Part shown: positions 14,986 through 23,528 of the stretch, piece by piece
Numbering within the stretch: position 1 is the first letter of the stretch
Layout of the letters: each line of letters begins with the position of its first letter
NCBI GenBank assembly: GCA_046329195.1
Contig: JAXLVB010000004.1
Coordinates: 1-48,084, forward strand
DNA length: 48,084 nucleotides
Direction: 5' to 3'
Source of the DNA: JAXLVB01 sp046329195
GTDB lineage: Bacteria; Bacteroidota; Bacteroidia; Cytophagales; Spirosomataceae
Position numbers and translations under genes: made by a program
The notes under the pieces: generated by a model
What the model was told of the DNA's origin: nothing
Seen by the model: the letters and a program-made list of their open reading frames with translations, nothing else
Database searches by the model: none

Positions 14986-15220
14986 GAAGATGAGGGCAAC
15001 GGATACGTAGGTAAAAGTACAAAGAAAAAGGCTAAAACGTGTCAGAATACCTTAAAGTGTTGACACGAAGGAAAGCAAGCCAAACGCCAAAACGACTGGT
15101 GTGGAGGCAAGCTAAGGGAAAAAAGTTGAATACACTGTGGGTCGGTATCCCGACCGACCCACGCAGGCGACAGCCACTCAGGGACATCTCCGTTGACTAA
15201 CAACGGAAGATGTAAACTCG
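14986..15220. other. Intergenic region with hairpins downstream of tRNA-Ser
   Basis: No gene is visible here. Going leftwards from the tRNA 3' end there is a hairpin at 15185-15212 (CATCTCCGTTG with CAACGGAAGATG, one bulged base). Next is a perfect 10-bp hairpin at 15137-15162 (GTGGGTCGGT with ACCGACCCAC), followed on the minus strand by a TTTTTT run 12 nt further on. A 7-bp inverted repeat, CGTGTCA (15038-15044) with TGACACG (15061-15067), lies further left. The hairpins may end the tRNA transcript. Confidence 0.5.
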
Positions 15221-15305
15221 CAGAGAGGAAGGGATTCGAACCCTCGATGCCTTGCGGCATACCCGCTTTCCAGGCGAGCCAATTCAACCACTCTTGCACC
15301 TCTCT
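15221..15305 (-). tRNA. tRNA-Ser, anticodon GGA
   Basis: Read on the minus strand, the 85-nt gene has a 7-bp acceptor stem (AGAGAGG with CCTCTCT), discriminator base G, and a D arm containing GGTTGAATTGGC. The anticodon stem is CTCGC/GCGGG around loop CTGGAAA (anticodon GGA, reading UCC and UCU), followed by a long variable arm (GTATGCCGCAAGGCATC) as expected for a class II tRNA, and a T arm with GGTTCGAATCC. The 3' CCA is not encoded and must be added after transcription. It sits 44 bp after the end of the GH106 gene on the same strand. Confidence 0.95.
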
Positions 15306-15349
15306 GTGTCTGCTAAACAATAACCATTTTGGTGAGCAATTGGTTTACC

Positions 15350-18199
15350 CTATTGCTTTTGAAGGATAGTCACCGGCCCTAGCAAACCCGAGGGCAACAA
15401 CTCCCATTCTTTCTTGATGGTGATATTAGTTTGAGTAAACCGTTGGTTTTGAGGCTTGTCACGGTCTCCTACCAAGCGATTCCGCCAGGTATTCACCACT
15501 TCAATCTCCAGCTGATTATCTTTAGAAAGTACTTTTCCCGAAATCGGTACTCGGAACGGCGGCGTCCATACCAAGCCTAAATCAGCTCCATTCAGTCTGA
15601 CACGGGCAATGCCTACGTCTTTCACTTCTCCCAAATCCAACCATAAAGTTCCCGTTGTGGTAGAAGCATCGAAGGTAGTTTGGTAAACGGCCTTTCCCGA
15701 ATAATACTTGATGCCTTCTTCGGGGCGGTCGGTCCAACTTATTAGCTTGTCAAACTGCACAGAGGCTGGCCCACCCCATCGGGGGTCGAAGTGAACCTGC
15801 CAAGGGTTAGTGAGCGTACCCACTGTTTGCACCTGAACAAGTGGCTTATTCGCTTTAGCTTGTGGAATGGTGCTTTGGCGAAATACCACAAATACCGACC
15901 CATACGGGTCTAACGATAACTCCACATACGTTCGTCCGTTTTGTTGATAAAATCGTTCGGCGGGCAAGGTTTCGCCCGTGACGGCATTCCAAAGTTCAGG
16001 CTGTTTACCCGTTATTCGAAACGCCAAGGTTTGCTGCACTGCCTGACGATTTTGATTACTGATAAAGTAATAATCAACCCCTGATGCCTGACGATGCACG
16101 TAGTCAAATTTCAAATCTTGTGATTTGTTTATCCACTCACAATCAGGCAATAAGCCTTGTGACAATAATACTTCTCGGGTCGTTTTACCCCAAATCAATC
16201 GCCCTGCACCTACCTGATGCTCGCCTGTAGCACTTGGGTTTTCACCCCAAAGCTGGGTGGTAATGCGCTTTACTGCTTGGTCGGTGGCAGGATAGCCCAC
16301 TAAGCTTGCCGTCGTCAACGTTTTGGGGCCTATAATCGTGGCTCCAGCTCGCAGCAATTGTTCCACTTTTTGCAAGGCAGCCAACGACAACACTTGATGC
16401 TCTGGCAAGACTAACACCCGATACGACACCCCATGAGGCAGCCATAAACGCCCTTTGTTAGCCTGAAGTTTCAGGAGTTGGTCTTCGTTGGTGAGATCAT
16501 AATCAAAATCGGGCAGGGCTTTGGCAGGGTCGTCTTCTTTGTAACGACCCAAGTTGGGGATATGGTCGCCGTAGTAATACAACACATCGGCTTGAGTGGT
16601 ACCTTGCTGCATGAGGTACTGCACACGGGTCAGGTAGTTGATGAAGCCAGAAGAGTAGTTCCACCACGTAACGTTGGGATTAAAGTGCGTTCCGGCAAAA
16701 TATTCTTGACCGGGCAAGCCCATTTCGGGGGGTGAACAGGTAAACGTATGCAAATACACCAAATTGAGTCCAGCACAAAACTCATGGTCGGCACTGGGTT
16801 TCATATCGGCCCAAATCACGTCGTTCCAGTGGGGGCCAATGGTTGTAAACGACTCAGCACCTACTAATTTTTTGTTGAAAATTTTGGCAGCGCTGGCCGC
16901 CTGTTTCACAAAAAAACGGTCAATCGGCTTAGAGCGATGTGGCGAAGGCGACCAAAACTCGCTCATCATGATTTCGCTGTGGCTGTAGTTTTTGAGGCCG
17001 TCAAAAGGCCCTGCATGTGGCCCCGCCGACTCGGGTTGAATACCCATGCCAAAGCGCTTAGCTCGCTGTGCAAATACTCGATAATGGTTGTCCGAGATAC
17101 AATCGCTCAGGGTTTTGCGAAGGTCGCTCAGAAACCGATTACTGACGTCTCGGTTTTCAATGATTTTCCCAGCTAAAATCGGCAAATATGGAATCGGGTC
17201 GTAGCCTCGTCGCTGACGAAACTCTTGTTCAAAGCCATCCGACCAGTTCATTCCACCTGCCTCAAAGCTATCAGTTTGGAGATACCGCAACGTTTTACCT
17301 GCCTTATTACCAATCAGTTGAAGTAAAGGTTCTACGTGCGTATCCCAATAGCGATTAAAATGCTTTTCGCTGGTGTAATCAATCACTCGGCCTTTCCATT
17401 GCCCGCTCGACGTTGACACTTCTGCGCTAGTGGTAGAATACCCAAAGCGGATGACTGTCCAGTTGCCAGCGGGGGCATTCCAATCTAACATCCCTTCGTT
17501 GACATACTTGTTTAGATTGATTACCTCTGCTAAAGTAGCGTCTTCTTCATGGGCGGAGGCGGCCACATCGGTGAGCAAGTGACGGGTTTCGGGTACCGAC
17601 CAGCCTACTTCTCGGGTAGCGGCTTTATCGGGCAAATCCCGTATTGGTGGTCGGTTGGTAACTGTATGAGTCGGGATAGCCAATACGACAATGTCACGAT
17701 AAAAATCATCGTGTGCTTTGGGTTGAGGCAACAGCTGGTGTACGCTCTTACCCCCTTGTAAAGTTATTTCCGAAAAAACAATTTGTTTGGCGGCCTCTTC
17801 GGGCGTAATGTCAGGGCCACCCAGATTCCAGCCGCTCTGAATACTCAACGACATCACCAAACCCAAGCGGTCGGCTTCGTTGATGGCATGAAGATACAAC
17901 GCTCGCCAAGCCTCCGAACCCCAAAGAGGCCCTTCGGGTACGTCGCCATTGCCTCGCTGATTTTGCCCACCAGCGTCAAAAATACAAGCACCGCTAAAGC
18001 CTTTGGCCTTCATTTCTTCTAAGTCACGAGTAATGGCATCTTTGGTCACGTTGCCATTGAGCCACCACCACCAGCAGCGAATCCCATACTGGCGAGGTGG
18101 CTGTTGAAAAGTTTTCTCAGAAAGGGCAGTTTGTGCTTGCGCCTGTATGCAGCAGAGCAGCAACCACAGCAAGGTAAATCGTATCGGTTTAGAAAACAT
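15350..18199 (-). CDS. GH106-family glycoside hydrolase (alpha-L-rhamnosidase type)
   Basis: This 949-residue exported enzyme probably releases alpha-linked L-rhamnose from plant or microbial glycans. After a signal peptide (FTLLWLLLCCIQAQAQ) come the family's characteristic RCWWWWLNGNVTKDAITRDLEEMKAKG and CIFDAGG segments of the (beta/alpha)8 barrel. Further blocks are YLQTDSFEAGGMNWSDGF and QPESAGPHAGPFDGLKNY, and a C-terminal galactose-binding-like beta-sandwich ends in VRLNGADLGLVWTPPFRVPI and VEVVNTWRNRLVGD. The start at ATG 18199 is preferred over an upstream GTG (18229), which lies inside a palindrome. The neighbours on the same strand are trehalase, Uma2 and an MFS permease, suggesting a shared role in sugar use. 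Catalytic glutamates cannot be assigned by eye. Confidence 0.87.
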   Translation of the reverse strand: MFSKPIRFTLLWLLLCCIQAQAQTALSEKTFQQPPRQYGIRCWWWWLNGNVTKDAITRDLEEMKAKGFSGACIFDAGGQNQRGNGDVPEGPLWGSEAWRALYLHAINEADRLGLVMSLSIQSGWNLGGPDITPEEAAKQIVFSEITLQGGKSVHQLLPQPKAHDDFYRDIVVLAIPTHTVTNRPPIRDLPDKAATREVGWSVPETRHLLTDVAASAHEEDATLAEVINLNKYVNEGMLDWNAPAGNWTVIRFGYSTTSAEVSTSSGQWKGRVIDYTSEKHFNRYWDTHVEPLLQLIGNKAGKTLRYLQTDSFEAGGMNWSDGFEQEFRQRRGYDPIPYLPILAGKIIENRDVSNRFLSDLRKTLSDCISDNHYRVFAQRAKRFGMGIQPESAGPHAGPFDGLKNYSHSEIMMSEFWSPSPHRSKPIDRFFVKQAASAAKIFNKKLVGAESFTTIGPHWNDVIWADMKPSADHEFCAGLNLVYLHTFTCSPPEMGLPGQEYFAGTHFNPNVTWWNYSSGFINYLTRVQYLMQQGTTQADVLYYYGDHIPNLGRYKEDDPAKALPDFDYDLTNEDQLLKLQANKGRLWLPHGVSYRVLVLPEHQVLSLAALQKVEQLLRAGATIIGPKTLTTASLVGYPATDQAVKRITTQLWGENPSATGEHQVGAGRLIWGKTTREVLLSQGLLPDCEWINKSQDLKFDYVHRQASGVDYYFISNQNRQAVQQTLAFRITGKQPELWNAVTGETLPAERFYQQNGRTYVELSLDPYGSVFVVFRQSTIPQAKANKPLVQVQTVGTLTNPWQVHFDPRWGGPASVQFDKLISWTDRPEEGIKYYSGKAVYQTTFDASTTTGTLWLDLGEVKDVGIARVRLNGADLGLVWTPPFRVPISGKVLSKDNQLEIEVVNTWRNRLVGDRDKPQNQRFTQTNITIKKEWELLPSGLLGPVTILQKQ

Positions 18200-18213
18200 C
18201 CGCAAAAAATTAA

Positions 18214-18232
18214 GCCGTGAACTATTCACGGC
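18214..18232. promoter_or_regulatory. 8-bp perfect palindrome before the GH106 gene
   Basis: GCCGTGAA (18214-18221), the spacer CTA and TTCACGGC (18225-18232) lie 15 bp upstream of the chosen ATG. In the mRNA it would form a hairpin very near the start codon; in DNA it could be an operator. It has no T-tract in the direction of the gene. Confidence 0.45.
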
Positions 18233-18325
18233 CTAAAATTAGATGATTTTTTGAATGAAGACATTGACAGGCTTAATCGCTATTCGTAAAAAACCATCAG
18301 CGGTCGTAGTGGTATAGGGAGAAGG

Positions 18326-19819
18326 CTACAAACTCAATAGTTTCGCCAAGACTCCATTTGTCCACCCAAAGCCATCTTGTGTAGGATACTCACCTCCTCC
18401 GCCTTGGGTTTGGGTTTCTACATTGTATTTTTCGAGTAATTTTCCCGTCGCCTCATAAGTTGATATGCACGTGGTTATCCATCGGGTTTTGATGGTTTCG
18501 GCGAGTTCTGTGAAGCCATAGTTCAGCAACCCTACGTAGGCCGTCCATTGCAAGGGTGCCCAACCATTGGGGGCGTCCCATTGCTCATGCGTATGCGAGA
18601 GTGTAGTCACCAAGCCTCCGGGCTTGAGAAACTCTTTTTCGAGCTGTTGGGCTACCTGTTGGGCTTGAGCTTCAGTAGCTATACCAGCCCACAACGGATA
18701 AACACCTGCTAACGAGCAAATGGCCTTTTGTTCTTGATTTACAGCGTCATAATCAAAGAAAAAACCCTTGGTTTCGTGCCAGCAATAGTCTAAAATGGCC
18801 TGTTTACGAGCTTCTGCTTTTTCGGCGAATTCGATTGTCTTTTCCTCGTTGTTTTGTACTTGATACGCTTCGGAGAGGGTTTGTTCTAGCAAATACAGCA
18901 AGCAGTTCAAGTCTATCGGGGCGATGTCGGTCGTATGGATACTGCTCAAGTGTTGGCCATCTTGAAGCCATCGGCTGCTGTAATCCCATCCCGACTCAGC
19001 CCCCGCCCGCAAATGGCGATACACGGTAGCAGGCGTTTGCGACGCAAGCTGGGCAATGGCTACGTCTTCTTTGTACGATTCGGGGCGAGGTGTGTCGTAC
19101 TCATCCCAATACCGATTCAAGAGTGCGCCTCCTGGCAAGGGTAGCACTCGATAGCTGGCCTCGTCGGTAGAGGAATCCGTACGCATCCAAAACGCATATT
19201 CCTTTTCTAACTGAGGCAAATACTGCAACAAAATAGGCTCTTGAGGCAGCGCCTCGGCCAGCAAACAGACCATTTGCGCAAAATAGGGCGGCTGAGAACG
19301 TCCTAAATAATACGTTCGGTTTCCATTGGGAATCAAGCCGTAGGTATCGAGCAGATAGGCAAAATTATTGACCATGTGCCGAATCAAATCAGTACGGCCA
19401 TGTACTTGTAAGCCTAGCATGGTAAAGTAGCTATCCCAATAATACACTTCGCCAAAGCGTCCGCCTGGCACTACATACGGAAACGGAAGCGGCAACAGCG
19501 TGCCATGCTCCGAAGGTTGGTCGGCCTCCCGAGTGAGCACGGGCCACAGTGTTTGGATATGCAAATCAATAGAACGAGAGGTATCGCTTTCAAAGCCCGC
19601 TCCAAACGGCTTGGGCAACTCAAAGTGCTCAGTGACAAACGCCTGCAAGTCAAAGTTTTCTTCCCCTTTTTGTTCCTGAAACAAGGCTTCGATTACTTCA
19701 GGGGCTTGCTTGGGAACACCATCCACAAACGTTTTTGAATCGAGAAAAATAGCCTGCGCTTGTACTGCCTGAAAAAGTGGAGAGGGGGTGTTAGAGGTAA
19801 AATTTTGAAAATGTATCAA
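18326..19819 (-). CDS. treF: Cytoplasmic alpha,alpha-trehalase (GH37)
   Basis: The enzyme hydrolyses trehalose to two glucose molecules. Both GH37 signatures are present: PGGRFGEVYYWDSYF (about residues 116-130) and QWDAPNGWAP (near residue 415), with DSKTFVDGVPK near the N-terminus and GGGGEYPTQDGFGWTNGV at the end. No signal peptide is visible, so trehalose must be imported, plausibly by the MFS permease in the same block. Length (497) fits. The start is TTG at 19819: no ATG or GTG lies upstream in frame before a stop, and the family homology begins almost at once. It is 75 bp from the Uma2 gene and 126 bp from the GH106 gene, consistent with one operon. Confidence 0.93.
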   Translation of the reverse strand: MIHFQNFTSNTPSPLFQAVQAQAIFLDSKTFVDGVPKQAPEVIEALFQEQKGEENFDLQAFVTEHFELPKPFGAGFESDTSRSIDLHIQTLWPVLTREADQPSEHGTLLPLPFPYVVPGGRFGEVYYWDSYFTMLGLQVHGRTDLIRHMVNNFAYLLDTYGLIPNGNRTYYLGRSQPPYFAQMVCLLAEALPQEPILLQYLPQLEKEYAFWMRTDSSTDEASYRVLPLPGGALLNRYWDEYDTPRPESYKEDVAIAQLASQTPATVYRHLRAGAESGWDYSSRWLQDGQHLSSIHTTDIAPIDLNCLLYLLEQTLSEAYQVQNNEEKTIEFAEKAEARKQAILDYCWHETKGFFFDYDAVNQEQKAICSLAGVYPLWAGIATEAQAQQVAQQLEKEFLKPGGLVTTLSHTHEQWDAPNGWAPLQWTAYVGLLNYGFTELAETIKTRWITTCISTYEATGKLLEKYNVETQTQGGGGEYPTQDGFGWTNGVLAKLLSL

Positions 19820-19894
19820 GGTGAAAAAGCAAGGTTAGCATCATTGAATCAGCGAAAAATCTCCGAAACCCGAACTGTTGCGGAAGGAGGTACT

Positions 19895-20536
19895 CTATCT
19901 TTCATCTAACAAAATCCCTTTGCTTTGTAAGTACCCAAACGCATTAAAAGTATGACCATCCATGATTTCTATATCTTTATCCCAATCCATTGTTTCCCAG
20001 TTATGTTGGGCTGTCGAAACGGTTACTTTTTTAGCATTTGTGATGATCCAAATTACTTTTTCAACACCAAAGTCAAGGAGTTTTTGCGTTTTATTAAAGA
20101 TATACCCCATTTCTGTCAGTTCTGAGGTATCTGCTTTTACATCTATTTCGATTGCAATTTTAGGAGGAACCGAAGCATAATTTAGATTAATCATGGCTGG
20201 GGTTAACACCTGTTGATCAAAAATCGAAATATCATTAGCCAAATTATTACGGTGGTCCAAATGAACACCAGATTCATTGATAAGTACAAAAAAACGGTCA
20301 TCATCAATAAATCGAAAAATAAGCTTGGCAATGTAAGCTGCCAATACCGACTGTAAGGTACTTGACCCCATAATATCTTCTAAGGTTTTCTGTCCAGTCA
20401 ATACATCTTTGTAACCTCGCCGATAAATGGGTTTTCCATCTATCCTTTCGTACACCAAAGACTCAGGGATGTTGCCCGATTCGATGATGCGTTTTATGTT
20501 GCGAGGGCGTTTTAGTTTTGTATGCACCGATACCAT
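19895..20536 (-). CDS. Uma2-family (DUF820) endonuclease-like protein
   Basis: This 213-residue protein has the layout of the Uma2 family, a PD-(D/E)XK nuclease fold of unknown role. The pattern LVYERIDGKPIYRRGYKDVL, ANDISIFDQ (Asp), PPKIAIEIDVKAD (E-x-D-x-K) and the helical NKTQKLLDFGVEKVIWIITNAKKVTV is the typical order of active-site elements. I chose ATG 20536; a TTG at 20587 would extend it into the MFS gene stop. It sits between the permease and trehalase genes, 47 bp from the first and 75 bp from the second. There is no known connection of this family to sugar metabolism, so its position in the operon may be fortuitous or a recent insertion. Confidence 0.75.
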   Translation of the reverse strand: MVSVHTKLKRPRNIKRIIESGNIPESLVYERIDGKPIYRRGYKDVLTGQKTLEDIMGSSTLQSVLAAYIAKLIFRFIDDDRFFVLINESGVHLDHRNNLANDISIFDQQVLTPAMINLNYASVPPKIAIEIDVKADTSELTEMGYIFNKTQKLLDFGVEKVIWIITNAKKVTVSTAQHNWETMDWDKDIEIMDGHTFNAFGYLQSKGILLDER

Positions 20537-20583
20537 GATGTTTCTACGAGTTTTATTCAAAGATAACGAAAGGTCATCTATTC

Positions 20584-21837
20584 TCAATGCCCACCAGTGG
20601 CCGTAATGGTTACCTTACTGTCACCACCTTGGAGTTTTCGATAGAAAAAGAGCAATACCATGAGTAGGGTCATCGGAACCAACGAGAAATAAAAGGCGGT
20701 TTCGCCCCCGTATGCTTCAAAAATATGCCCAGTGATAATGGAACCCGTTGTTCCTCCCAATGCCGAAAACACGACTATTAATCCCGACATCGTACCGTGC
20801 TGACGCACAGGCAATTTGCTCAAAATAAGCGAATTGATGGTAGGATAAATGGGAGCAATTAATAATCCAATAATCGGAAACACAAAGGCGGCTAAGGGGG
20901 CATCGGTCCAACCCGTAATGGTAGCCCCTGAGGCTTGTTGAGCCAACGGAATCGTAATGAGCACCAAACCTCCTGCCAGCAGCAAACATCCCAAGAGCAA
21001 ATACAGCCAGTTGATGCGTTGCACTAAGATACCCGACAAAAACCGTCCGACCGCCGTCGAAATCGCCAAGATGCTGGCCATTTGAATACTTAGGGTGGCC
21101 GGAAGTTTTAATACCTTATTATTGAAGGTGGGTAACCAGCTCATAATGCTTTGCTCAATGAGTACATAGAAAAACACACAGCCCACAAACACCATCACCA
21201 AGGGCAAAATAATCAGGCGAAACATCTCAGCAAACTCCTCTACCATCGGGCGACTCTCTTCTGGCTTCACTGCCGACTCGTCGAGAGGAGTGCTCCAGAG
21301 CAGTACAAAAGCCAGCACACAAAGCCCTGCCAGCCAATAGTACACCCGTAGCCAAGCCGAAGGATTGGACTCGTCAATAAAAGCCGTAAAAATAAAATAC
21401 CCCGACAAGATACCTATCATAAAAAACGACTCGATAAAACTCATCAAACTGATGTGTTCTTTTTGGTCGGAGGTTACCAGGCCCATCGTCGAAAATACGG
21501 AGACTTTTATGAGTCCGAAACTTAGTCCTATCACCAAAAACAACAGCTTTGTTCCCCAAAAACTATCCAGAGACGGCATTACCAAACAAATCGCCGCCGT
21601 AGCACTCAGCCCTACCAGCATGGCTTTCTTATAACCAATGCGAGTCAAGAACGAAGCTACCAAAAATGAAATCCCCGCAATACTGAGGTCTTTAAACGCT
21701 TCCAAGACCGACGCCGCCGATTCCGAAACCCCATACGTTCGTTGTACTTGCAAGATAACTGTGCCTACACTATTCAATAATAGAGCAAACACAAAATAGT
21801 TGATAAAGAGTGAGATTTTGACTTTGAGATAGTTCAT
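20584..21837 (-). CDS. MFS sugar transporter
   Basis: The 417-residue protein shows twelve hydrophobic segments in two halves joined by a charged cytoplasmic loop (STPLDESAVKPEESRPMVEEF, about 185-205), the standard layout of the major facilitator superfamily. The repeated motif between helices 2 and 3 appears as FLTRIGYKKAMLVGL. Sequence style (SLMSFIESFFMIGILSGYF, PTINSLILSKLPVRQHGTMSGLIVVFSALGGTTGS) resembles fucose/glucose permease-type (FHS) sugar carriers of Bacteroidota. It is the first gene of the minus-strand sugar block and faces an AraC regulator, so its substrate may be trehalose or another sugar released by the enzymes downstream. That assignment is inference. Confidence 0.85.
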   Translation of the reverse strand: MNYLKVKISLFINYFVFALLLNSVGTVILQVQRTYGVSESAASVLEAFKDLSIAGISFLVASFLTRIGYKKAMLVGLSATAAICLVMPSLDSFWGTKLLFLVIGLSFGLIKVSVFSTMGLVTSDQKEHISLMSFIESFFMIGILSGYFIFTAFIDESNPSAWLRVYYWLAGLCVLAFVLLWSTPLDESAVKPEESRPMVEEFAEMFRLIILPLVMVFVGCVFFYVLIEQSIMSWLPTFNNKVLKLPATLSIQMASILAISTAVGRFLSGILVQRINWLYLLLGCLLLAGGLVLITIPLAQQASGATITGWTDAPLAAFVFPIIGLLIAPIYPTINSLILSKLPVRQHGTMSGLIVVFSALGGTTGSIITGHIFEAYGGETAFYFSLVPMTLLMVLLFFYRKLQGGDSKVTITATGGH

Positions 21838-22177
21838 GGTGGTTGAGGATTGTGGGTATAAGCCAGTTTAAATATACACAGATTGGTAGCAATGTTCGCT
21901 TTACTTATATCAAAAAAGCGAGCAATTTGCCCGCCTTTTGATTCATCATAGGTTATGTGGTATTGTACTCCGCTACGCCGTCGGTATAGGGATTCAATCC
22001 ACGCCCTATCAACCTGTTCATCCTTGTTAGGTCTGTGTCCGAAGGGATAGCTGTGTATCCATACTTAATGCACAAAATTTGTTATTTCCATTCAAAAAAT
22101 CTTCACCTATATTTTGTTATTTTTGTACTATATTTTGAAAAATTAGCAAAATATAACTACAGAAACGGAAATAATGT
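21838..22177. other. Divergent control region between MFS operon and AraC gene
   Basis: The region holds no gene. At 21909-21943 there is an imperfect palindrome (ATCAAAAAAGCGAGCA against TGCCCGCCTTTTGAT). A smaller one (ATAGGG ... CCCTAT) lies near 21986-22010, next to a GC-rich tract that looks like a degraded intergenic repeat. The AT-rich 22080-22160 part carries the operator-like repeats listed separately. Promoters for both directions must lie here, but no perfect TAnnTTTG box was found; TATATTTTG comes closest. Confidence 0.5.
22108..22155. promoter_or_regulatory. Candidate AraC operator: three TATATTTTG half-sites
   Basis: TATATTTTG occurs at 22108-22116 and 22129-22137, a direct repeat with a 21-bp period (two helical turns). 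Its exact complement CAAAATATA lies at 22147-22155, making a 9-bp inverted repeat with a 9-bp gap. Regularly phased direct half-sites are characteristic of AraC-family binding. The last site is 22 bp before the AraC start and could also overlap its promoter, giving autoregulation. Confidence 0.55.
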
Positions 22178-23035
22178 ATGAAAACGGAGTTTGAAGTAGT
22201 TCGTCCCGACGAAGGGAGCTCTTTCCGAGTGCTACATAACCGTGTTTCGGCAGAGGATTTTAAGTGGGAGTATCACTACCATCCCGAGTACGAAATCGTG
22301 TGTGTATTGTACGGCGACGGGCGGCGACACGTGGGGACTCACATGAGTCATTATACCGATGGTGATTTGGTACTCATTGGCCCTAATCTGCCTCATGCCG
22401 GCTTCGGCAACGACGTAGTGGGTCCCCACGAAGAGATTGTAGTGCAGTTGGCCAAAGATTTTTTTGATAACTCTTTTCTCCAAAAGCCCGAAATGCAGGC
22501 TATCCAACAACTGCTCACGCACTCACAAGGAGGCGTAAGTTTTCATGGTCAAACCAAAACTCAGCTCAAAGCACAACTGCAAGCCCTCAAACCACTCTCC
22601 TCTTTTGACAGGCTGCTGGCGCTCCTCAGCATCTTGCAACAATTGGCCCTTTCTACCGAATACACCTTACTCAATGCCAATGGTGTGGCCGTTGATTTCA
22701 ACCAAAAAGACGAGCAACGCCTCAAGCGGATTTTTGAATATGTGGAACTTCATTACCAAGACGACATTGCCCTCGAAACCGTAGCCGAAATTGCCAACCT
22801 GACCGTACCTTCTTTTTGTACCTACTTCAAGAAGAAAATGAACATGACCTTTTCGCATTTTGTGAATCACTATCGCATCAATCATGCGTGTAAACTCTTG
22901 GCCACCAGCCGAAACATCACCGATATTTGTTACCTTTGCGGCTTTCAAAATATTTCATACTTCAACCGAACCTTCAAAACCCTAAAGCAACAGAGTCCGC
23001 TTCAGTACCGCAAGCACTTGCTCAGGCAGAAGTAA
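22178..23035 (+). CDS. AraC-family regulator of the sugar operon
   Basis: The 285-residue protein has an N-terminal cupin-type sensor (residues about 8-110: WEYHYHPEYEIVCVLYGDGRRHVG, DGDLVLIGPNLPHAGFGND) typical of sugar-responsive AraC regulators, and a C-terminal double helix-turn-helix domain. The first helix-turn-helix is in IALETVAEIANLTVPSFCTYFKKKMNMTFSHFVNHYRI and the second in NITDICYLCGFQNISYFNRTFKTLKQQSPLQYR. It is divergently placed from the MFS-Uma2-trehalase-GH106 block and preceded by phased repeats, so it most likely controls that block. It may respond to trehalose or a rhamnose-containing sugar; the inducer is inference. It is a different subtype from the AraC gene at 8998. 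Confidence 0.9.
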   Translation: MKTEFEVVRPDEGSSFRVLHNRVSAEDFKWEYHYHPEYEIVCVLYGDGRRHVGTHMSHYTDGDLVLIGPNLPHAGFGNDVVGPHEEIVVQLAKDFFDNSFLQKPEMQAIQQLLTHSQGGVSFHGQTKTQLKAQLQALKPLSSFDRLLALLSILQQLALSTEYTLLNANGVAVDFNQKDEQRLKRIFEYVELHYQDDIALETVAEIANLTVPSFCTYFKKKMNMTFSHFVNHYRINHACKLLATSRNITDICYLCGFQNISYFNRTFKTLKQQSPLQYRKHLLRQK

Positions 23036-23171
23036 TTTTTCTCTTCTCCTTTAAAAAATATTCTTCTACCTTTAGTTACCATTTTTTATTTTTGCGTCTT
23101 TAGGTTAGAGCGTTTCAATAACAGGAACGATTGTCAGCCTTATAACTGACAACTATCATCTTTCTGACTCC

Positions 23172-23203
23172 TTGTAACGGGTTTGTAGTTCTCGCTACCT
23201 TTG
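23172..23203 (+). promoter_or_regulatory. Distal promoter candidate of the polysaccharide cluster
   Basis: TTG at 23172-23174 and a perfect -7 box TACCTTTG at 23196-23203 are separated by 21 bp. The start would be near 23209, giving a leader of about 360 nt that includes the small T-run hairpin at 23232-23253. Confidence 0.45.
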
Positions 23204-23497
23204 ATAATAAGGGGATTATAGTGGGCAATACGCAAACAATCATTTGCTTTTTTCGACGGTTCCATTAAACCTAGACACCGTTAGGAACTCTAATCGTTGT
23301 AAGTACTATTGGACCAAATAGGCGATTGGCTAAGAAATAATTTAGAAGCTTACGCAAGTATGGGTCTAGGATTCCATCTAATGTTTCAAAGCGATAGACT
23401 AAGTACAGATAAGCTACACGAAAATTTACATTAGGCATTGGTAAAACAATATTTCGTTACCAAAAAATAAAATTTCCGTGAAAAATCAGGCAAAACC

Positions 23498-23528
23498 TTG
23501 GATTTTATTGTACTTTTTCATACTTTTG
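23498..23528 (+). promoter_or_regulatory. Proximal promoter candidate of the polysaccharide cluster
   Basis: TTG at 23498-23500 and TACTTTTG at 23521-23528 are separated by 20 bp and fit the Bacteroidota -33/-7 pattern. Transcription would start near 23535, about 30 nt before the ATG at 23566. Confidence 0.55.

Noticed and set aside
15166..15191. A minus-strand stretch (GGAGATGTCCCTGAGTGGC) that resembles the 5' end of a second tRNA-Ser.
   Set aside because: The GGAGATG part is the 3' arm of the hairpin at 15185-15212, and no anticodon arm, variable arm or T arm follows; a GTGGGTCGGT hairpin occupies that place. Chance likeness or at most a very degraded tRNA.
21980..22060. A GC-rich stretch with GGGATTCAATCCACGCCC that could be an attachment site or CRISPR repeat relic.
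   Set aside because: No second copy, integrase or array is seen in the window; it is more likely a decayed intergenic repeat.
23204..23520. A riboswitch in the leader of the polysaccharide cluster.
   Set aside because: Only short 5-7-bp inverted repeats are visible; nothing matches a riboswitch class that I know.
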